Source: CAXXOK01 sp035353615 (GTDB lineage: Bacteria; Bacillota; Clostridia; Christensenellales; Aristaeellaceae). From it: DNA of 64,000 nt. Below are positions 11,001 through 17,735 of this stretch, piece by piece. The position numbers and the translations under genes were made by a program. The DNA lies in NCBI GenBank assembly GCA_035353615.1, contig DAOPZY010000011.1, positions 14,886 through 78,885 on the forward strand, in the 5' to 3' direction. The first letter of the stretch is position 1. Each line of letters opens with the position of its first letter. The notes beneath the pieces are model-generated. The model saw only the letters and a list, made by a program, of their open reading frames with translations, did no database searches and had not been told where the DNA came from.

Positions 11001-12233
11001 GGCCGCCGAATATAAAGCTGTTTCGCCATTTTCGGCCGCGATAACCGCTGCGCCTGTAGTCAGCGCGCTTTCATCGGCAACGGTTTCCGTCGCTTCGGGC
11101 GTTTCGCTGTCCTGCGGTTGTTCGGCGGTTTCTTCGTCCGGTTCCACGGTAAGCAGGGATTCCAGCGATGGGGTTTCCGTTACTTCGGGCGTTTCGCTGT
11201 CCTGCGGTTGCCCATCGGGCTGTGCGCCGGGTTCTTCGTCCGGTTCCACGGCAAGCATGGACTCCAGCGACGGGGTTTCGGTCACTTCCGGCGATTCGCT
11301 GTCCTGCGGTTGCCCGTCGGATTCTTCATTCGTGTTATCATTCCCTACCGTGTCCTGTTGCGGCGCGGTATCCGCAGCGGGCGGCAGGGTTGCCTCATCG
11401 GCCGGTTGGGATGCTTCCGCATCTGTCGGGCCAGCCGGGGTATTCTCGGGTGCCGTTTCGGCGCTTTCCGCTGCCGGCGTATAGTTTATGGAGGACAGGA
11501 TAAGCTCCATACCATGATAGCTCCACGGATAGGCTATACAGCCGCTGTCAGCGACCGTATCTTTCGCCAACTCATTGTTAACCACCACAGTTTGCAAACG
11601 AGCCTCGGAAAGATAACCGCTCATAACGCCGTCATCCGTAACGAACCATACGAGAACGGCCGCTGCCTTACCATCACGCTCCACATAATCAGTTGCGCAG
11701 AGCAGTACGTTTTTACCATAGACCGTGCCGACGCGTTGCTTTGTATTCATGCCCGCGCCGCTGTAAAGGCCAGCTTTGTGATCCGCAGTTAAAACATAGG
11801 CATACCCTTGATTGGCAATAGTCTCCATTATGCCTGCGGGAACGGCGACAGGCGCTTCTTCGCTTGCCGGCGCCGCGGTTACGGGGGCTACTTCGCCAAC
11901 CGGTTCCGTGCTGGCAGTCGGCGACGGATCCGTCGCAGGGGTGGCCTCTGCGGGCGTGGCCTCAATAACAGGCGTTACGTCAACCGCTGTTGGCGTAGCC
12001 TCCACAGGGGTTTCTTCCACAGTAGGGATAGCCTCGTCAGCGGACGCATCGCCATCGGCGGGCGACGTTTCCTCCACAGGGGTTTCTTCCACAACCGGTT
12101 CTTCCTCTGCGGCAGGAAGCGTTTCCGCGAGGGTCGCCGATGGATTCTCCGTAACGGCGTCGCTCAAAACAACCGTATCCGAGTATTCTGTTTCACTTGC
12201 ATATGCGTTGCATTTCCGGGTAAGCGGGCGCAA
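2079..12233 (-). CDS. Giant LPVTG-anchored surface protein with SH3, SdrB-like and 12 DUF11 repeats; 5' end lost
   Basis: The open frame codes for about 3,384 residues. In order: a Pro/Glu/Thr-rich low-complexity region; three SH3-like domains (about residues 139-220, 396-458, 498-558); several large beta-sandwich modules; an SdrD-B/Cna-B-like module (about 1440-1535); two pilin-like Cna-type modules; twelve DUF11 repeats of about 122 residues (about 1776-3246; DNA about 2495-6905); another pilin-like module; and LPVTG (about 3347), a hydrophobic helix and an RRKSRLRR tail. This is a cell-wall-anchored stalk or adhesin attached by the adjacent sortase. The nominal start (TTG at 12233) is not credible: it has no ribosome binding site, lies inside a kinase frame, and gives no signal peptide. 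The first native residues seem to be NAYAS, where AYA looks like the end of a signal peptide whose beginning is missing. Confidence 0.9.
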   Translation of the reverse strand: MRPLTRKCNAYASETEYSDTVVLSDAVTENPSATLAETLPAAEEEPVVEETPVEETSPADGDASADEAIPTVEETPVEATPTAVDVTPVIEATPAEATPATDPSPTASTEPVGEVAPVTAAPASEEAPVAVPAGIMETIANQGYAYVLTADHKAGLYSGAGMNTKQRVGTVYGKNVLLCATDYVERDGKAAAVLVWFVTDDGVMSGYLSEARLQTVVVNNELAKDTVADSGCIAYPWSYHGMELILSSINYTPAAESAETAPENTPAGPTDAEASQPADEATLPPAADTAPQQDTVGNDNTNEESDGQPQDSESPEVTETPSLESMLAVEPDEEPGAQPDGQPQDSETPEVTETPSLESLLTVEPDEETAEQPQDSETPEATETVADESALTTGAAVIAAENGETALYSAANEASDALLTLYNGTDVEVLSIADAWAYVQFDDFDLQSSVEGYVPVAALTNEAPDAQTDQLPEQEAAPVLAETPVPETSGISDTATVEAVAGETILYSQASADADVLLTLANGTALVVLSMEDDWALVQFSDADSGAVTEGYVLTADLVFELADAAPAMASLFGSITPLDAGAAITFEFTSQDGKAEFLTGETAVFNVLIDASGIDASQTLHTPTARITIPNAYIDTLSAPDISSAIKTINVDTAAGVTTIDYTFSSIPNGSSFLIPIVLTTKPYDTPGNYALVANAQLLDAQNTELYTASLTTTWKVVQPNMTKCMVTDAGNLNGADGGTYLGGTADPNDSTLISTDGAYLKAYQYYMGINNGLSNASLGKRRTKKIIITDVLPEGAVFDAAANPGWTQTSATTVTYVYDKMLYYYTNGSYTDFLGTGIVPTLKLKFPGASTATTFTNSATITYEPDNGQDYEDVYTATDSITFKLKTGSYSGTLNKAPVTYYFDSMLSKTANREWYFTLSNPAVDLNLENVVLEDFNLDDRLDYASLAIQSPNGSFAGTVSYTAIDGNGNETVFASSIPSTDHTAYPVPAGTVRLRISTDEGSYLLPSSTINILLHVKMTDPENTHATGDQSVDNFTNSVSYTANYEGFTDVVSATTRSTMQFLPYNPVAVLRKSTAQSSITNGSTCTWSAIYYAGTSAYDQQIVGESIVDVTLVDILPPGLEYVAGSTTKIADNSSALTNKEPQIIENYKNTGNVALVWHCNDSIYAGTYPGNAQFGVYFNTIATRDMEEGTNINNAYLIWDNNGTGTDTSRDQISAYNGVADTYDLDNDGNTSEMVAKATAPIEYVPPQELYGTKLVKGGLDSGYMLSTGTTEIGGAVSYQLAITNKSPRDISSLVALEVLPHTGDYTIAFGGGLVPRGSEFPVYLTGPVTGPAGYTIYYTTHDHSQGGSPGDYAAESGWTTSVSDYSAMRGIKIIMNAGTVLPTEETVTFTVPAAAVDDMTLTSDMYANNTFAVSQNGTEYLEANARRLHTVTYQVSGKVFVDQNQDSIYNTAPTAERLLANVPVSLQTADGTPVLDLDGNPITGVTDADGNYSFTIYHAGTYRVLVDTPSSYNTTAPGDDSNENASQLVSGMRYTSTFTVSQTDSAFIRNAGLTQTAEDVAISKTLLASDGTAITDKRDFYYTIQVGDALFNGEVRVNGVRRTITNGALTFQNGDTVQILSVPIGATYVFTETGSNLANYTVTVSKNGAAATQSSTVSGTVSAGEAVAFTNQEKANGALTITKVLKNESGVVVNDTSSFPITVTGPSYPSGTAFTLVNGTPLVLQNLIYGAYSVTESNADAYTVTISGPATLSVGGATGTITVTNEKKPTAALSIKKTTLLTDARAGEDIPYTIVVTNSGLGAATGVKVTETLPANATYKSSNTANGSYDPATNVWNIGNIAPGSSATLNLVLTVAATAVDGDIVHNAAAITEEGGTPQTGISYMVDTPVKNPSLTIDKSTTQTVTRAGADIPYTVTVTNTGLGVAKSVKVTETLPANATFKSATPYTGTYNAVTNIWSIGDIAAGGSASMTLVLTVAPGTMSGAIVHNLVTVTEENATPQVGPSDTVDTPVQNPVLSITKTTTATQVRAGEDIPYTITVTNSGTGVAKAVKMSDILPANATHKSATPSAGTYNSLLSLWNIGDIAPGGSATLNLVLTVAASAQNGDTVHNVASVTEENGSSLAEPLTADATTPVMNPVLAISKTASIMQVRAGGDITYTIKVTNSGLGVAKAVQVTETLPANATFKSASATSGAYDAATHIWSIGDIAASGSATLTLVLTASTTAVDGDIVTNTATVSQENGKTPENPPTDSVDTVVNNPTLTVLKNTLQPQARAGDDITYTITVSNDGLSIANNVKLTDTFPTNATYKSYNATKGSFNPTTGVWSVGNIAAGGNATLTLVLTASPSAASGDIVRNVVAVTEENGSAPTIPSTDDAETLILNPDLAIDKSTTQTLVRAGEDISYTVTVTNNGLGTAKAVKVMETLPANASFKSATPARGNYNAATRIWSIGDIAPGASATMTMVLTASQTAQNGDTITNVVTVIEENGATLANPPTDDAVIPVRAPVLTVVKSSAQAQVRAGENITFTVTVTNSGLVTAKSVKLTDTLPTNATYISATPSNGTYAPSTRVWTIGDIAPSASATMTMVMKVSDTAVDGDHVTNVATVTEENGALLAVPPTDEASVPVANPNVSIVKSTTQTRVNSGEDITYTIQVTNQGLGVAKAVKVTETLPANATFKSAAPASGTYNSTTNVWSVGDIASGATVSMTLVLTVSAEAQNGDTVTNTVAITEENGTTLVDPPTDEVVTPVLTAILSIEKSTTQTQARAGEDITYTITVTNSGQNTARAVMVTEIFPTNATFKSATPSTGTYNPTTHIWSVGDIAPATNATMTVVLTTDQTAQDGDTVTNVATITQENGVPPNEPPTDTIVTPIANPDLAIVKTANRMQVHAGDDIQYTITVTNNGLGTAKAVMVSETLPTNATFKSATPAVGTYDATTNIWSVGDIAPGANATMTVILTASATAQNGDTITNAVTVTGENGVTLTTPPTDDVVTPVTVSMLDITKTTAQTQVRAGEDLTYTVTVTNEGTSIARSVKVAETLPSNVTFKSATPTAGVYNTTTHEWAVGDIAVGQSVTMQLVVTVATSAKNGDIVHNLVSITEADGSLLSPKPSASRDTPVRNPLLTITKTAAQTSTQPGSDITYTIRVANSGTGIAKGVVVTETLPTNATFKSAKTASGVYRTATNTWQIGDIPAGKSVTLALVLTTASSAVNGDRVLNIASITKENGVPLTQSITASATVPVLLDGQLTITKILLSYDGATVTTARTFVVKVTGPSYPSGTLMEITNANPLVLKGLLYGKYQVEELNAVSYTVTISGAVTLSQNSKQGSISVQNQEKDKSLPVTGEDDTPFILAGALIALSGIILMVLNRRKSRLRRG
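2495..6905 (-). repeat. Twelve tandem DUF11 repeats of about 366 bp
   Basis: Twelve copies of the pattern (R)AGEDI-YT-(T/I)VTN-G-G-AK-V-ETLP-NAT-KSA follow each other in the giant surface protein. Each repeat ends with a VTEENG-like stretch and a TPV-NP linker. DUF11 repeats are beta-sandwich spacers common in bacterial surface proteins. Copies differ by many substitutions, so they are old duplications, although blocks such as the ANATFKSA segment stay nearly constant. Confidence 0.9.
11080..11330 (-). repeat. Near-identical Pro/Glu/Asp repeats in the surface protein N-terminal region
   Basis: The peptide unit QPQDSE(S/T)PE(V/A)TET, followed by PSLES and a VEPDEE segment, occurs about two and a half times. 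The DNA copies are nearly identical (for example CGCTGTCCTGCGGTTG is repeated), unlike the divergent DUF11 copies. This suggests recent duplication and possible length variation by slippage. Confidence 0.75.
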
Positions 12234-12564
12234 AAGCCAGAAACTTTTCGCCGCTTGCTTCCAATGCCGCGGACAGCGTAGCGCCCACGTTACCGCGCAA
12301 GCCGGAATCTACTTTCAGATAGCAATAGGTAATACCGTGCTCCTTTGCAGTACATATGATCTGCGTTACAACTGCCGCGGCCTTCTCGGGCGCTTGATGC
12401 CGTGTTTCCGTATCGATCACTAAAACGTCGATATCCTGCTGTGTAAACAGGTTATTATCCATGGCGCTGCTGGTGATCACTTTAAGCCTGACATCGTATC
12501 TTGCAAACTGAACGCTTACGTCCAGCGCTCCTGTAAAGTCGTCCGCGATGATGAGAAGCTGCAT
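12193..12564 (-). pseudogene. Four-carbon acid sugar kinase (DUF1537/OtnK-type), N-terminal fragment
   Basis: The first about 117 residues match the N-terminal half of the four-carbon acid sugar kinase family (D-erythronate, L-threonate or related kinases): IADDFTGALD at residues 6-15, KVDSGLRGNVGA and FAPAYPEM near the end. The family is normally about 400-480 residues long. Here homology stops after AYPEM, at about 12211, and a short foreign tail leads to TGA at 12193. The second half, which carries the ATP-binding site, is absent, so the product cannot be a working kinase. The start at 12564 has a GGAG-type ribosome binding site. The divergent PrpR-like gene is the likely original regulator. 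The fragment overlaps the first codons of the giant surface-protein frame. Confidence 0.85.
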
Positions 12565-12613
12565 ACCTCACGCTCCTGCGATGTTCTAAATTGAAACATT
12601 TATTGGTTACATT

Positions 12614-12628
12614 GCGAGTCCCCTACCA
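12614..12628 (-). promoter_or_regulatory. Possible -24/-12 (sigma-54) promoter of the kinase fragment
   Basis: Read on the minus strand, TGGTAGGGGACTCGCA has GG and GC separated by exactly 10 bp, as in the sigma-54 consensus TGGCAC-N5-TTGCA, with mismatches in both halves. It would start transcription about 35-40 nt before the kinase ATG. The divergent PrpR-type regulator makes the idea reasonable, but that protein appears to lack the GAFTGA loop needed to drive sigma-54. Confidence 0.35.
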
Positions 12629-12759
12629 AATCTGCGGGACAGGCTTTGTTCAGGTTCATAATAGCATACGGAAGGACATCTAACAACCATAAATGACAAT
12701 TAAAAGTACAATATGTGTTTAATTTTGAAATTCTACGTATTCCGTTTTGAACATATCTA

Positions 12760-12768
12760 TGTTATAAT
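12760..12768 (+). promoter_or_regulatory. Extended -10 promoter of the PrpR-type regulator
   Basis: TGTTATAAT gives a perfect TATAAT with the TG extension, about 40 bp before the start codon. The -35 region at proper spacing (TTCCGT, 12740-12745) is poor, as is usual for extended -10 promoters. Confidence 0.55.
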
Positions 12769-12807
12769 TTCATTAGTGAACATTTTTGAGAAATGAGATG
12801 CTTAGCC

Positions 12808-14628
12808 ATGGAGAAAATTCGGGTATTGGGTATTGCTCCATACGAAGGAATGCTAAACTTAATGCGCGCAGCAGCGGAAAAACGCGACGATATCAGCCTG
12901 ACAGCTTTCGTGGGCGATCTGGACAGCGGCGTGGCAATTGCCAGCCGCTACACAAACGACGATTTTGATGTAATCCTCTCCCGCGGCGGTACGGCGGAGA
13001 TGATTCGCCAAAAAAGTAAAATCCCAATTGTGGAGATTCCTATTTCGGCCTATGACATTTTACGGTCTATAAACTTGGCGAAAATTGGCAAGGGAAAGTA
13101 CGCCATTGTGGGGTTCCCGGCGATTACGCGCAACGCGCGTTTTTTATGTGACATTCTGCAGTATCATTTGGATATTTTCACAATCAACAACGAGCAGGAG
13201 GCCCGCACGCTCATCTCCAAACTAAGTAAGGAAGGCTATTCCATGGTGATGTGCGATATGATCGCCAATTCCACCGCGCAGCGTTTCGGCCTTCCCGCCA
13301 TGCTCATCAACTCCGGCGCGGAAAGCGTGGAGGATGCCATGGATCAGTCTGTAAAAACAAGCATGATCTATCACCAGTTACAGGATCGCGCCCGTTTCTT
13401 TCAGGGGATTGCGCAGGCGCAGCCTCAGCAGTTGCTGGTGCTCAACAGCCAGGGCGGGCAAGAGTATGCCACCAGCATGGAACTCCTTCCCCAGAAGGTA
13501 ACGGAACGCATCCTGAACACGCACCCCTATATTGTGGCCGAGGGACACAAGCGGTTTGTTTGCGAGGTGAATGGACGGTATTACAGCATCAACGGTAAAA
13601 CCGCCGAAATCAATGGTGAAACCTATGTGGTCTATGCGCTGAGCACACTCAAAACGGTGCTTTCGCTTCAAAAATACGGTATCTACCTCGTGGATAAGGA
13701 AGAGGCGATCGATCGATTCTTTAACAGCTTCTATGGCATCACACGGTCCACCTCAGCAGAAGGCATTGATGTGGAACAGTATGCGCAAAGTCGGGAAGCG
13801 ATCTTTGTGACAGGCGAATTTGGCACTGGGAAAGATCAGATGGTACGCTTATTATACAGCCACAGTTCGCTGAGTCATTCGCCGCTGGTGGTGATCGACT
13901 GTGCGCAACTGCATTCGCGCGGTTGGAATTTCTTGATCGAGAATAAATACTCGCCGCTGACGGATACGGAAATCACCATTCATATCAGAAACATAAACGC
14001 ACTTACGGACAAGCAGTTTCTGGAGCTCTTTATGATGGTTAAGGATATGCACACCCATCACCGAAACCGCCTTATTTTTTGCGGTACGACGGATGGTGAA
14101 AGCACCTCCGGCGAACGCGCGCGAAGCATTATTGAGTGGTTTTCCTGCCTGGTTGTGAATATGCCGTCCTTACGCAGTAATAAAGAAATGATTCCGCACC
14201 TGGCAAGTCTATATATCAGCACGTTAAACATGAAGTATTCCAAGGAGATTATAGGCGTTGAGCCGGAGGGCCTGCGCTACTTGGAATCCTACGATTGGCC
14301 GAATAACTATGACCAGTTTAAACGCGTGATCAACGAGCTGGTACTGGCAACCGACGAGTCCTTTATCAAAGCTGAAAGCATCTATCGGATTCTGAAACGT
14401 GAAATCCGTACTTTCGGGGAAAAAAAGTCCGATATCTCCACCGTCTCAGATGACATAACGTTGGAAGATATGAATCTGATGATGCTCAAACAGGTGCTGG
14501 CGCAGGAGCACGGAAACCAAACCACCGCTGCCAAACGCCTGGGCATCAGCCGTACCACGCTATGGCGTATGCTGCAAAAATGTGTAGACGAGAGTATTGT
14601 CAATAAGGAAGATACTGCAAAACAATAA
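12808..14628 (+). CDS. PrpR-type transcriptional regulator with degenerate AAA+ domain and Fis-type HTH
   Basis: This is a DNA-binding regulator of about 606 residues, divergent from the sugar-kinase fragment. The N-terminal part matches the PrpR-N sensor fold (GIAPYEGM, ILSRGGTAE, IPIVEIPIS), followed by a PAS-like segment. A central AAA+ domain keeps a Walker A (TGEFGTGKD, about residues 334-343), but I see no GAFTGA loop and no normal Walker B, so it probably does not activate sigma-54 RNA polymerase in the standard way. The C-terminus has a Fis-type helix-turn-helix (GNQTTAAKRLGISRTTLWRML). In related arrangements such proteins control neighbouring acid-sugar or hydroxy-acid catabolic genes. 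ATG at 12793 is an alternative start five codons upstream; neither has a strong ribosome binding site. Confidence 0.85.
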   Translation: MEKIRVLGIAPYEGMLNLMRAAAEKRDDISLTAFVGDLDSGVAIASRYTNDDFDVILSRGGTAEMIRQKSKIPIVEIPISAYDILRSINLAKIGKGKYAIVGFPAITRNARFLCDILQYHLDIFTINNEQEARTLISKLSKEGYSMVMCDMIANSTAQRFGLPAMLINSGAESVEDAMDQSVKTSMIYHQLQDRARFFQGIAQAQPQQLLVLNSQGGQEYATSMELLPQKVTERILNTHPYIVAEGHKRFVCEVNGRYYSINGKTAEINGETYVVYALSTLKTVLSLQKYGIYLVDKEEAIDRFFNSFYGITRSTSAEGIDVEQYAQSREAIFVTGEFGTGKDQMVRLLYSHSSLSHSPLVVIDCAQLHSRGWNFLIENKYSPLTDTEITIHIRNINALTDKQFLELFMMVKDMHTHHRNRLIFCGTTDGESTSGERARSIIEWFSCLVVNMPSLRSNKEMIPHLASLYISTLNMKYSKEIIGVEPEGLRYLESYDWPNNYDQFKRVINELVLATDESFIKAESIYRILKREIRTFGEKKSDISTVSDDITLEDMNLMMLKQVLAQEHGNQTTAAKRLGISRTTLWRMLQKCVDESIVNKEDTAKQ

Positions 14629-14965
14629 ACAGATGAAGCCTTATCCGTTTTGCGCGTCGATAGCCCTTGCATAAAAGCTTTCTGTGCCACCTGAAACAAG
14701 ATTGCTTCACTGCGCTTGCGCTCGGGTACGAAGATGGGGATGTAGCTGCTGTTACTACAACTGGTTTATCGACGTCCCCTACGTAAAGTTCATGTCAGCG
14801 TTTATTAGGCTTTGCCCCATGCCTGTCGGATGCCTTATATGGAATAAAATATAATGTAAGCACCGCGCGTGCCGAAGGCACAATATAGCGCGGTTTATGG
14901 ATTCAATTCACTTTGCCAACGGTCTGCGGGCTTCGCACTTGCCCCCTTTTCGCTGCGGCGGGGTT
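14629..14965. other. Intergenic region with dispersed GC-rich repeat
   Basis: No gene seen. It contains a short hairpin GTGCC-gaa-GGCAC (14869-14881) inside an outer ACCGCGC/GCGCGGT stem, and the element TTTTCGCTGCGGCGGGGTTT at about 14946-14966. Both have counterparts elsewhere in the window (the hairpin at 53932-53944 in inverse orientation, the second element near 54041). Confidence 0.6.
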
Positions 14966-15979
14966 TCACGGCTTGCGGAACAGGCCGGCGGCGGCGCACC
15001 AATCCAGCGTGTCTTTCAGGGTTTCGCGGAAGGGGCGCGGAGAAAAGCCCAGTTCTTTCGCGGCTTTGTCGTGGCAAAACGCGGCATTGCTTTGCAGCGT
15101 GTCGATGCTGTAACGGGTAAACAGCGGCTTCTGGCGCATGAGGCGGTAGTACAGCTCCGCAAACGGCGCGACGAGCCGAATAAACCAGAGCGGCAGAAAA
15201 GTCCGGATGCTCTTGCGCCCGCCAAGCTCGTGCAGGGTTCCGAAGATTTCTTCCACACTGATATAGCGGTTCGTTAGCAGATAACACTCGCCCTTTTTCC
15301 CCCGGTCGCAGCAGGCGAGGATCGCGTTGGCAACGTCCCGCACATCCACAAAATCATACCCGCCCCGGATACCGGCGGCCAAACGTCCGTCATGCCAGTC
15401 GCAAACCAACTGTGTCAAATGGCCGTGGCTGTAATCATTTGGGCCGCATATGCCGGATGGATGAACCACCGACGCGTTCAGGCCCTGTTTGCTCGCCGCT
15501 TCCAGCACATACGCGGTTGCCTCGGCCTTGGTTTTTGCGTACAGCCCATCGACCCGTTCGGGATCAAACCGTTCGGTTTCCCGGATGATCTCGCCTTTGG
15601 GAAGCGCGGGGAGCGCGTGAACGGAGCTTACGTACACCAGCTTGCGCACAGCATGTTTCAGGCATTGCTCCACCACGTTTTTTACGCCCTCCACATTCAC
15701 GGCGTGCACCATCGGCTGGTATCCGGAAGCAATGGTGACAATCGCGGCGCAGTGGATCACCGTGAGCGCCGTATCCGCGTCGGTTGCAAAGGCGGGCGCA
15801 AGGGTTTCGGGGCGGAGAACGTCGCCGGCGTATACCGAGATGCCGGCGGGCAGCTGCGGGGCATGCTCATCTGCGGGCAGCACAAAGGCGCGCACGGTTT
15901 CACCGCGCGCTAAAAGCGCCTGCACCACCGTCAGCCCCAAATGACCGGCTGCGCCGGTTACCAGATATTCATTACGCAT
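14966..15979 (-). CDS. NAD-dependent epimerase/dehydratase (extended SDR)
   Basis: This 337-aa extended short-chain dehydrogenase has a Rossmann motif right after the start (VTGAAGHLG) and the catalytic YAKTK pair (Tyr-x-x-x-Lys). It resembles the dihydroflavonol-reductase/3-beta-HSD/nucleoside-diphosphate-sugar epimerase group, so it oxidises or reduces a hydroxyl or keto group of a sugar nucleotide or small polyol. The substrate cannot be told from sequence. The start at 15979 follows a GGAGG ribosome binding site. It is divergently arranged with a DegT sugar aminotransferase (about 230 bp apart), which mildly favours a role in surface sugar metabolism. Confidence 0.85.
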   Translation of the reverse strand: MRNEYLVTGAAGHLGLTVVQALLARGETVRAFVLPADEHAPQLPAGISVYAGDVLRPETLAPAFATDADTALTVIHCAAIVTIASGYQPMVHAVNVEGVKNVVEQCLKHAVRKLVYVSSVHALPALPKGEIIRETERFDPERVDGLYAKTKAEATAYVLEAASKQGLNASVVHPSGICGPNDYSHGHLTQLVCDWHDGRLAAGIRGGYDFVDVRDVANAILACCDRGKKGECYLLTNRYISVEEIFGTLHELGGRKSIRTFLPLWFIRLVAPFAELYYRLMRQKPLFTRYSIDTLQSNAAFCHDKAAKELGFSPRPFRETLKDTLDWCAAAGLFRKP

Positions 15980-16211
15980 ACCGATGCCTCCATTCGGAGA
16001 GCCTTCACCCTCCGTATCCATGATAGCACGGAATGTTCAATGTGGAACAGGACATTACCACAATTCACAGTTGGTTCACAAAGTGTAACATCTGTCCCAC
16101 AAGAGAAGCCCCTCAACAAGGCCCCCGCTCATTTGACAGGCTCGGGAGGGTATGCTATTATCATCGGGACATGCAACCCGTCCGGGTGAAAACAAGGAAG
16201 GTATGGAATTA

Positions 16212-17414
16212 ATGAAGGTTTCCTTTTTTAACTTGGAACGCCAGTACCGTGATTTGCAGCCGGAAATGGAACAGCAGGTGCTTGAAACCCTGCGCGCCTG
16301 CGCCTTTATTGAGGGGCCGGCCGTGAAAACGCTGGAAGCCTCGCTGGCGGAGTACCTGCGCGTGAAACATGCCATCACCTGCGGCAACGGCACCGACGCG
16401 CTCAAGCTTGCGCTACGCGCCTGCCGCGTGCTGCCCGGGGATGAAGTGATTACCTCGCCGTTCACGTTTTTTGCCTCGGCGGAAGCGATCGCGGCCGTAG
16501 GCGCGGTGCCGGTGTTTGTGGATATTGACCCCGTAACCCTGAACCTTGACCCCAGCCGGATTGAGGCGGCGATTACCGCTAAAACAAGCGCGATTTTGCC
16601 CGTCGATATTTTTGGCGTGCCCGCGGAGATGGACGCGATAAACGAAATTGCGAAACACCATGGTTTACGGGTGATTGAGGACGCCTGTCAAGCGATTGGC
16701 GCGGAGTACCGCGGTAAAAAAGCCGGGGCGCTCAGCGATGCCGGCTGCTTCTCGTTTTACCCCACGAAGAACCTTGCCGCATACGGCGACGGCGGCATGA
16801 TTACCACCGATGATGACGATATCGCCCTGCTTTGCCGCGCGTACAAGGCCCACGGCAACGGTAAAAACGGCGCGAAAGCCGCCCGGCTGCTGGGCATGGA
16901 CGCGGACGACCCCGAACAGAACGTTCAGGGCAAAAGCGATGGGCTTTATGATCCCTACAAATACTACAACTATCTGGTAGGGGATAATTCCCGGCTGGAT
17001 ACGGTTCAGGCCGCCGTGTTGCGCGTTAAGCTCGGGCATCTGGACCGCTATAACGAGCAACGGACCGAAAATGCCCGCCGGTACCACGAGGGGCTTCAAG
17101 GTTTGCCGCTCCGCCTGCCGCCGTTAACCCTGCCCGGGATTCGGCAGTGCTGGCACCAGTATGCGCTGATGTCGCAGGAGAAAACGGCCCTGATCGATCA
17201 TCTGGGCGCGGCGCAGATCGGCACCGGCGCGTTTTATCCGGTTCCGCTGCACCTGCAAAAGGTATTCCGTCCATTGGGCTACCGCGAAGGCGATTTGCCC
17301 AACGCGGAACAGGCGTGCAGACAATCGGTCTGCTTGCCGGTGTATCCCGAACTGACCGCCGAGGAATCCGATTATGTGATCCAAACAATTCGCGCGTTTT
17401 ACCGGAAGGGGTAA
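16212..17414 (+). CDS. DegT/DnrJ/EryC1-family PLP sugar aminotransferase
   Basis: This about 400-aa aspartate-aminotransferase-fold enzyme would move an amino group onto a keto-sugar nucleotide. Visible are the N-terminal FFNLERQY typical of the family, GNGTDAL (PLP phosphate binding), IEDACQAIGAEY, and SFYPTKNL with the PLP-binding Lys186. The protein has the usual family length. ATG 16212 is chosen because AAGGAAGG lies 10 nt upstream; ATG 16203 is almost on top of it. A strong terminator follows at 17581-17617. Similar enzymes make amino sugars for cell-surface polysaccharides; the exact product is unknown. Confidence 0.92.
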   Translation: MKVSFFNLERQYRDLQPEMEQQVLETLRACAFIEGPAVKTLEASLAEYLRVKHAITCGNGTDALKLALRACRVLPGDEVITSPFTFFASAEAIAAVGAVPVFVDIDPVTLNLDPSRIEAAITAKTSAILPVDIFGVPAEMDAINEIAKHHGLRVIEDACQAIGAEYRGKKAGALSDAGCFSFYPTKNLAAYGDGGMITTDDDDIALLCRAYKAHGNGKNGAKAARLLGMDADDPEQNVQGKSDGLYDPYKYYNYLVGDNSRLDTVQAAVLRVKLGHLDRYNEQRTENARRYHEGLQGLPLRLPPLTLPGIRQCWHQYALMSQEKTALIDHLGAAQIGTGAFYPVPLHLQKVFRPLGYREGDLPNAEQACRQSVCLPVYPELTAEESDYVIQTIRAFYRKG

Positions 17415-17446
17415 CGCAGGCCGTTGCAAATTGTTAAAAAGTGGGT

Positions 17447-17488
17447 CAAGGGATGAAATCCCTTGTCAGGTTCCAAGGGTGAAACCCT
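17447..17488. repeat. Two GAA-loop hairpins after the aminotransferase
   Basis: CAAGGGAT-gaa-ATCCCTTG (17447-17465) is followed by AGGGT-gaa-ACCCT (17476-17488). Both have perfect stems with the same GAA triloop as the hairpin at 14869-14881. They look like members of a dispersed intergenic hairpin family. Confidence 0.6.
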
Positions 17489-17580
17489 ACTGCCGCCGCG
17501 TAAATCGTTGTGAGTGAACAGTCCGCACTGCCATGAGGCGAGCGGCGACAGCGAATTGGTGGGATTCTTTAACAGCCTGT

Positions 17581-17620
17581 AAAGGCGCGCGCTTCCAATG
17601 CGGAAACGCGCGCCTTTGGC
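17581..17620 (+). terminator. Terminator after the DegT gene
   Basis: AAAGGCGCGCG pairs perfectly with CGCGCGCCTTT (11 bp), with an inner TTCC/GGAA extension and a weak TTGGCTTAT tail. The symmetrical A/T ends would also let it serve the convergent HxlR gene. Confidence 0.65.
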
Positions 17621-17735
17621 TTATCCTCAAACCCCGCCGCCGCAACGCCGGGCCAAGGGGAAAACCCGCTAGCTTGCGAGGCGAAGCCCACACGGCAGAT
17701 TGGGAACGCAAAAGCCTACAGCCACGGCCCGCCCG

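Noticed and set aside
12747..12768. TTGAAC with TATAAT as a -35/-10 pair before the PrpR-type gene
   Set aside because: The spacing is only 10 bp; an extended -10 promoter explains the site better.
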